Of a DNA stretch of 18,769 nucleotides, positions 14,312 through 18,769 are shown one piece after another. This DNA is from JAUNKE01 sp041853585 (GTDB lineage: Bacteria > Bacillota > Clostridia > Peptostreptococcales > Filifactoraceae): positions 1 to 18,769 of the forward strand of contig JBGZSM010000097.1 of the NCBI GenBank assembly GCA_041853585.1. The letters are read 5' to 3'. Positions within the stretch are counted from its first letter, which is position 1; each line of letters starts with the position of its first letter. The notes below the pieces were generated by a model that saw nothing but the letters and a program-made list of their open reading frames with translations, made no database searches and was not told where the DNA came from. A program made the position numbers and the translations under genes.

Positions 14312-16408
14312 TTATTCTTTGCTGAGGCGATTGTAAATGATGCTGATAATAAAGCAGAGCACACCGCCGGCGACAAAGGCGAGGACTCGAGTAATCGAGT
14401 TTTCTCCTTGAAGATCTACAAAGATGAATTTTGCTACCATGAGCATTGTAATGCTGAGACCGAACTGGCGAATAATCTTCACATTGAGTTTGAAGCCGGC
14501 ATAGATTGCACCGACCGCCATCAATAATCCGACGACGCTGTATGATACGGATTCAAACGGAAGCTCCCAAAACGCACGCAACATGACCCAAGCGAAGAGG
14601 AAGTATTTTGCCACGAGCCAAATACCGATATAATTTGGAATTTCTTTGTAGTCCGACAGCAGCAGACGACTTTGAAATAATGCGATGATAAGCGTTGCAA
14701 GCATGATGACAAAGCGAAGCGTTATCGAATCGACAGTTACCATTTGCTGCATGCCGAATAAATATAACAGCATTGAAAAAATATAGAGTCCGATATGCTG
14801 CTGCAAATGGGATTGTTTTTCATCCTCACTGCTGAGGTAACCGATTTTGTAAATAAAAATGACGGTGATGACACTCATCAAGTAAGCGATAGTATTTTTA
14901 GTGTCGAAAATATCGAGAAGCAACAGCGCACAGATGTCATAAGAAATTTTGAAGTAAGCCAAAAGCAATATGCCGACAGCCCCATTTTTGTATAAAATTT
15001 CCTCGGTCTTTTCTTCATACAAAATATAAAACATCAAGAGCAGGTTGGCGATGCTGAAAGCAAGTGTCCAAACAGAGCTGTCATCATGGATGAAAATAAA
15101 ATCCAGCAGGATGAGCATCATCATATAAGGAACGGGAATGCTTTTCTTCCAAATTTTCTTGCGCAAAATAAACAAGAGCATAATCGGTGCAGCGCCCATT
15201 GCCCAAAAATCAAAGAACTTGTCGATGATAGGCATCATCGTCACATAAAGCGGCAATGTGTAGAACAGGGTCAGCGATTTTTCGATTTTCGGATAGTGGA
15301 TATGATTGATTACGCATTGTACCGATATCACAACAAAGAGAATGGCTGCCGATTGCCACTCGGCTAAAGCGAGTGCCTCCGAATCCGCAAGGGTATAGGC
15401 GATATATAAAAATAAAAATATGGTCGAAAACAGCGTGAGTATCAAATATGTGTAACTCATATCTTCTCTGTTTGCCAAACGATACATCCAATTGGTAATC
15501 AGCATTATCATCAGGGTGATGACGGTTTGCTCCCAAGGATACACTATACCCCATATCGAAAAAGTCACTAAGAAAATCAATGCGAAATTAAAGAAAGCAA
15601 AAAAGATGCTGACGGCATTTCGAACCTTGTCGAGCGAATTGCTCATATAGAGCAGCATCATCGAGACGACGCTCGTATAAGCAATGATGAGCATAATGTC
15701 TTTGGAACCTTCGACATAACTGAGCTCGAAGCAAAGATTGATAAAACTTCCAATCGCTGCGATGACAATCGTAAAATATAATTTGGTATAGCGATGTGAA
15801 AACAGAATCATCAAAGTCCACAGCATGCAGAGCAGGGCGGAGGCTTCGTGGCTGATGAGATGGAATACCAAGCTTGCCGATACGATGGCGATATAAACCA
15901 GTCCGATTCCGGTTCCGAAAACAATGCCGCTGACATTGCTCGCCTTTTTGAGTGTCATTTTGAGTCCGACTGCGCTCAGCGCAAGACCGACGATGCTGAC
16001 GACGGCAAGTTTTACCTCCGGGCTGATTTTGTTCCACACAATGGCGACAAAGGATGCGGCGCCGATAAATATCAAAAGCGATGCCAAAGCACCGATAAAA
16101 TATTTACCGACCAGAGACTCGTTGTCTTTGAAATTTGGTATGGACGGACGCTTCTGAAATTCCTTCGGCGAAGAATAACTTTCAGCCGAGTTTTGCGTAA
16201 AAGCGGCTGCTTCGCCGACATCTTGCGGAAGCGGTATCGATGTGGTAGGTTGTAATGCGGTTTCTTTTGGAAATGTTTCATCGGCGGACAAATTCGAGCT
16301 GCTCATTTGCGGTTCGCTTTTTTGCGCATTGCGCATCATTCGAATTTCGTGCTCCAGTTTTTGTAAGCGAAATTCCAATTCATTCAAACGGTTTTTCGTA
16401 GTGTTCAT
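14312..16408 (-). CDS. Large multi-pass membrane protein, DUF2339-like, 698 aa
   Basis: A short N-terminal coiled coil (about residues 5-28, NELEFRLQKLEHEIRMMRN) and a low-complexity cytoplasmic linker (29-95) precede the segment NESLVGKYFIGALASLLIFI. Then come roughly twenty hydrophobic segments to the C-terminal end IISIIYNRLSKE. This layout, a coiled coil followed by an ES-L-G-K motif and many helices, matches DUF2339 membrane proteins, whose function is not established. The ATG is preceded by GGGAGGAAAGAG. It stands alone; the 69-bp hairpin copy 2 terminates it. No enzymatic motif is visible. Family assignment rests on architecture and a short motif, so it is moderately sure. Confidence 0.75.
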   Translation of the reverse strand: MNTTKNRLNELEFRLQKLEHEIRMMRNAQKSEPQMSSSNLSADETFPKETALQPTTSIPLPQDVGEAAAFTQNSAESYSSPKEFQKRPSIPNFKDNESLVGKYFIGALASLLIFIGAASFVAIVWNKISPEVKLAVVSIVGLALSAVGLKMTLKKASNVSGIVFGTGIGLVYIAIVSASLVFHLISHEASALLCMLWTLMILFSHRYTKLYFTIVIAAIGSFINLCFELSYVEGSKDIMLIIAYTSVVSMMLLYMSNSLDKVRNAVSIFFAFFNFALIFLVTFSIWGIVYPWEQTVITLMIMLITNWMYRLANREDMSYTYLILTLFSTIFLFLYIAYTLADSEALALAEWQSAAILFVVISVQCVINHIHYPKIEKSLTLFYTLPLYVTMMPIIDKFFDFWAMGAAPIMLLFILRKKIWKKSIPVPYMMMLILLDFIFIHDDSSVWTLAFSIANLLLMFYILYEEKTEEILYKNGAVGILLLAYFKISYDICALLLLDIFDTKNTIAYLMSVITVIFIYKIGYLSSEDEKQSHLQQHIGLYIFSMLLYLFGMQQMVTVDSITLRFVIMLATLIIALFQSRLLLSDYKEIPNYIGIWLVAKYFLFAWVMLRAFWELPFESVSYSVVGLLMAVGAIYAGFKLNVKIIRQFGLSITMLMVAKFIFVDLQGENSITRVLAFVAGGVLCFIISIIYNRLSKE

Positions 16409-16637
16409 CTCTTTCCTCCCATTCTAAAATTCCCCGAAATAAAAACGCCGGATTAAAGCCGATTTATAATCTGTAATTTAGGTTTGATTTACAAAATCCG
16501 CTGATTTATGATTTCAAAGTTTTGATTTGCTGCTTCCCTCTTCGATTGATGATTTTTATAATTCCATTTTCGACTTGTGTTTTAGAAATCGGTTTTCAAT
16601 TTCACCTTTTGAAATCCGTTTTGTAATTTCCAAACAG

Positions 16638-16675
16638 CTTTTGACAAGACTATATACTTTTGACAAGACTATATA
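16638..16675. repeat. Perfect 19-bp tandem duplication
   Basis: CTTTTGACAAGACTATATA occurs at 16638-16656 and again immediately at 16657-16675. The second copy continues as AAGGAAGC. A related third copy is at 16814-16839, and a diverged one begins at about 16871. Although it contains TTGACA and TATA-like strings, their spacing is far too short for a promoter. Confidence 0.92.
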
Positions 16676-16801
16676 AAGGAAGCGTTCCGTTTTTAACAAA
16701 ATGATTTTGTAATTTAATTCGGCTTCTGTATGCTTTGCCGCCAATTTTCAATTTTGAAATTCAAAATTTTGTTTGTGATTTCTAAATATGATTTTTGCTT
16801 T

Positions 16802-16846
16802 GCTTCCAAATAGCTTTTGACAAGCTATATAAAGGAAGCTTTTTTT
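16802..16846 (+). terminator. Terminator-like hairpin made of the repeat unit
   Basis: GCTTCC (16802-16807) pairs with GGAAGC (16834-16839), and inside it ATAGCTT (16810-16816) pairs with AAGCTAT (16822-16828). A T-run to 16846 follows. It contains the third TTTTGACAAG repeat copy. No plus-strand gene lies upstream within this window that it would obviously terminate. Confidence 0.55.
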
Positions 16847-17081
16847 CAAAGAGCGGATATCAAAAATCGGTTCGACAAGTCTATAAATCAAGATTTAGTT
16901 TATCGGCTAATCTTTATACAAAAATAGAAATTCTTATAAAAAGTTATTCTCTTTTATTATTATAGCATGCAGAATAAAGCCCATCTACAAATAAACGAAA
17001 AAAGTTGAAACTCAAAGTTTTATGGGAGAAATCGGGAAGCAATTACGATGTCGAGAATTGAAAAATAAATCAAGAAGCGTC

Positions 17082-17115
17082 ACTCCAAAAAAAATTTTTG
17101 AAATGGAGTTTTTTT
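17082..17115 (+). terminator. Terminator-like hairpin without an upstream gene
   Basis: ACTCCA (17082-17087) pairs with TGGAGT (17104-17109), followed by T to 17115. It faces plus and sits just before the RpiR promoter. It may insulate that promoter, or end a small untranslated transcript from the region before it. Confidence 0.55.
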
Positions 17116-17126
17116 GAGGAAAACCA

Positions 17127-17154
17127 TTGCCATAATTTTTTTTTGTGGTATAAT
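17127..17154 (+). promoter_or_regulatory. Sigma-A promoter of the RpiR/sugar ABC operon
   Basis: TTGCCA (17127-17132), a 16-base spacer, and TATAAT (17149-17154) with a TGG extension in front (extended -10). The start would be near 17161, leaving a very short leader of about 14 bases that is essentially just the ribosome binding site TAAGGAGG. Confidence 0.82.
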
Positions 17155-17174
17155 TCCTAATAAGGAGGTCGATT

Positions 17175-18023
17175 ATGAGATATATAAATATTATCCAATC
17201 GTTTTATCCATCACTTTCGAAGGGGGAGAAAAAGGTTGCGGATTATGTAATAGAAGAAAAAGATCAAATCATTTATCAGACGCTCCAGGAAATTTCTAAA
17301 AACATCGGCGTCGGCGAAGCGACCATTGTGCGCTTTTGTCACAAAATCGGATTTGAAGGTTTTCACGATTTCAAACTGACCGTAGCCAAAGAGGTTCCTT
17401 CCGCGGCGAATGAGGAAGGCATGCATTATGTCGATTACATCACGATGAATTTGCAAAATGCCATCAAAAGCACGAATCAGATTTTGGATAAGGCAAGGAT
17501 TGAAGTTGCGGTGGATATGATTTCGCAAGCCAAAAGAGTTTTTTTGTATGGCGTCGGTACCAGCGGAAATGCTTCACTCGATATGCAATCGCGATTGCTT
17601 CGTTACGGATGTACCGTGCAGGCGGTGACGGATTCACATTTTCAGGCGATGACTTCATCGGTGCTTGGCGAGAGCGATTTGATTATCGCCTTTTCACTCA
17701 GCGGCTACACGCAGGACATCGTGGATGCGCTGGAGATTGCCAAACGAAACGGTGCCAAAGTGATTGCGATTACTAATCATGCATTATCACCGGCGGCGGA
17801 GATTGCCGACTTGGTTATTCTTTCGGCGGGGAAAGAATCGCCGATGGACGGCGGAAGTTTGAGCGGTCGTGTGTCGCAGCTTTATATTACCGATTTGATT
17901 TGTACGGGATATGCGATGCGTGATGAAGAAATTGCATTCCGCATGCGAGAGAAAACAGCCAACTCAGTTATCAAAAAGAGTTTGGAGTATAAGAAGAGAA
18001 ATACGGGAGGAAAAAATGGCTAA
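17175..18023 (+). CDS. RpiR-family transcription regulator (HTH plus SIS domain), 282 aa
   Basis: DNA-binding regulator that senses a sugar phosphate. The N-terminal HTH_6 domain (1 to about 75) contains LQEISKNIGVGEATIVRFCH (37-56) and HKIGFEGFHDFKLTVA. The SIS domain (about 110-240) shows YGVGTSGNASLDMQ and FSLSGYTQDIVDALEIAKRNG, the phosphosugar-binding loops. Length is typical. The ATG follows TAAGGAGGTCGATT. The gene overlaps the next one by 8 bases, so it is very likely to regulate that sugar ABC operon, perhaps with feedback on its own promoter. RpiR/MurR relatives respond to phosphosugars such as GlcNAc-6-P or MurNAc-6-P; the actual ligand cannot be told. Confidence 0.94.
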   Translation: MRYINIIQSFYPSLSKGEKKVADYVIEEKDQIIYQTLQEISKNIGVGEATIVRFCHKIGFEGFHDFKLTVAKEVPSAANEEGMHYVDYITMNLQNAIKSTNQILDKARIEVAVDMISQAKRVFLYGVGTSGNASLDMQSRLLRYGCTVQAVTDSHFQAMTSSVLGESDLIIAFSLSGYTQDIVDALEIAKRNGAKVIAITNHALSPAAEIADLVILSAGKESPMDGGSLSGRVSQLYITDLICTGYAMRDEEIAFRMREKTANSVIKKSLEYKKRNTGGKNG

Positions 18024-18769
18024 TCTGCAACTCAAACATATTGATAAAATTTACGAGAATGGCGTGCAGGCGGTCTTTGATTTCAATTTGGATATAAAGG
18101 ACAAAGAATTTATCGTTTTTGTCGGACCCAGCGGTTGCGGAAAATCGACAACGCTGCGAATGATTGCCGGCTTGGAAGATATTTCAAACGGCGAATTGAT
18201 TATCGATGAGAAATTGATGAACAATGTCGAGCCGAAGGATAGAGATATTGCGATGGTGTTTCAGAGCTACGCGCTTTATCCGCACATGACGGTGTATGAA
18301 AATATGTCTTTCGGATTGAAGATAAAGAAAATACCGAAGGATGAAATCGACCGTCGCGTTCAGGAAGCGGCAACCATTTTGGAAATCAAGGATTATTTGG
18401 ATAGAAAACCGAAGGAGCTTTCCGGAGGGCAGCGACAACGAGTGGCGCTCGGGCGAGCAATCGTTCGAAATGCGAAAGTGTTTTTGATGGACGAGCCGCT
18501 GTCGAATCTGGATGCGAAATTGCGTGTGCAGATGCGCTCGGAGATTATCAAATTGCATGAGCGAATCGGAGCGACGACCATCTATGTTACGCATGACCAA
18601 ACGGAAGCGATGACGATGGCGAGTCGAATCGTTGTTATGAGCAAAGGTCATATTCAGCAAATCGGAACGCCGAAGGAGATTTACAACGACCCGAAAAATA
18701 TGTTTGTGGCAAGTTTTGTCGGCGCGCCGGCAACCAACTTCGTCTATGTCAAGGTGGAAGGCAATCACT
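18016..18769 (+). CDS. Sugar ABC transporter ATPase, MalK/MsmX/UgpC type (3' end outside the window)
   Basis: Cytoplasmic ATPase of a carbohydrate importer. The 251 residues in the window read without a stop. They show Walker A GPSGCGKST (37-45), Q-loop Gln83 in VFQSYALYPHMTVYENM, signature LSGGQRQRVALGRAIVR (135-151), Walker B VFLMDEP (155-161), D-loop SNLD, and the switch His193 in YVTHDQTEAMTMA. FVGAPATNF marks the passage into the regulatory OB-like domain. The family is usually about 360-380 residues, so about one third lies beyond the window. The ATG at 18016 follows GGGAGGAAAA and overlaps the RpiR gene by 8 bases. MsmX-type ATPases can serve several importers; the sugar is unknown. 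Confidence 0.95.
   Translation, partial: MANLQLKHIDKIYENGVQAVFDFNLDIKDKEFIVFVGPSGCGKSTTLRMIAGLEDISNGELIIDEKLMNNVEPKDRDIAMVFQSYALYPHMTVYENMSFGLKIKKIPKDEIDRRVQEAATILEIKDYLDRKPKELSGGQRQRVALGRAIVRNAKVFLMDEPLSNLDAKLRVQMRSEIIKLHERIGATTIYVTHDQTEAMTMASRIVVMSKGHIQQIGTPKEIYNDPKNMFVASFVGAPATNFVYVKVEGNH

Larger units (their letters stand above)
16409..17174. other. Long gene-free, repeat-rich region between divergent genes
   Basis: About 765 AT-rich bases with no credible coding sequence. They hold degenerate strings built from GATTT, AAATCCG and CAATTTTGAAATTC, the TTTTGACAAG repeat cluster (16638-16886), a hairpin with T-run (16802-16846), a second terminator-like hairpin (17082-17115), and the promoter of the RpiR gene. 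A 31-codon open frame at 17022-17117 lacks a ribosome binding site and is not called. Confidence 0.65.

Noticed and set aside
16640..16680. TTGACA and TATATA strings in the tandem repeats as promoters
   Set aside because: The two boxes are only a few bases apart within a unit. Spacing across neighbouring units does not give a convincing 17-base arrangement in front of any gene.
17022..17117. 31-codon open frame starting MGEIGKQLR, reminiscent of a helix-turn-helix N-terminus
   Set aside because: No ribosome binding site, very short, and its end lies in the terminator-like hairpin. Similarity is too short to interpret.
3500..17170. CRISPR arrays, tRNA or rRNA genes, insertion sequences with transposase
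   Set aside because: I looked for regularly spaced repeats, cloverleaf-like segments and transposase motifs and saw none. The repeats present are few, irregularly spaced and hairpin-like.

Overview
The window looks like a low-to-mid GC member of the Bacillota, probably an anaerobic Clostridia-type organism. Evidence: strong AGGAGG-like ribosome binding sites, AT-rich intergenic DNA, TATAAT-type promoters, a compact rpsF-ssb-rpsR operon, a NhaC antiporter, a LytTR/GHKL two-component pair, an RpiR regulator and an MsmX/UgpC-type sugar ABC ATPase. Genus cannot be named from the sequence alone. Most of the window is ordinary chromosomal backbone, with two patches of repeat-rich, AT-rich DNA.

Layout. 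1-3450 (minus strand): a three-gene MacAB-like export operon (HlyD-family adaptor, ABC ATPase, FtsX-like permease) read from a good sigma-A promoter at 3422-3450. Its 3' end is abnormal: the first 98 bases of the window are a perfect inverted copy of an internal piece of the permease gene (787-884). 3885-5061 (plus): rpsF-ssb-rpsR with promoter, structured leader and terminator. 5252-6915: a NhaC-family Na+/H+ antiporter with an enlarged internal loop, plus terminator. 6941-9859: glyA (serine hydroxymethyltransferase), then cls (cardiolipin synthase), ending in a strong terminator. 9869-11905: a LytTR response regulator and GHKL sensor kinase overlapping by 4 bases, with no recognisable agrB/agrD-type signal genes. 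12296-13966 (minus): a stand-alone AT-rich ABC exporter facing the kinase gene, flanked on both sides by direct copies of a 69-bp hairpin repeat. 14312-16408 (minus): a large DUF2339-like membrane protein. 16409-17174: a long gene-free stretch with degenerate repeats, then a terminator with no gene in front of it. 17175-18769 (plus): an RpiR-family regulator overlapping the start of a MalK/MsmX-type sugar ABC ATPase that runs off the window.

How the genes work together. The adaptor, ATPase and permease should form one membrane export complex. S6 and S18 pair in the 30S subunit, with SSB made from the same transcript, and the leader may be the S6:S18 autoregulatory motif. The sensor kinase should phosphorylate the LytTR regulator; whether the adjacent exporter is its target or carries its signal is only inference. 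The RpiR protein probably senses a sugar phosphate and controls the sugar ABC genes beginning at 18016.

I did not find a clearly new biological system. The observations most worth a second look are the 98-bp inverted permease fragment at the window edge (invertible segment, rearrangement or assembly fold-back), the paired 69-bp hairpins bracketing the exporter, the repeat cluster at 16638-16886, and a bS18 lacking the usual zinc ligands.
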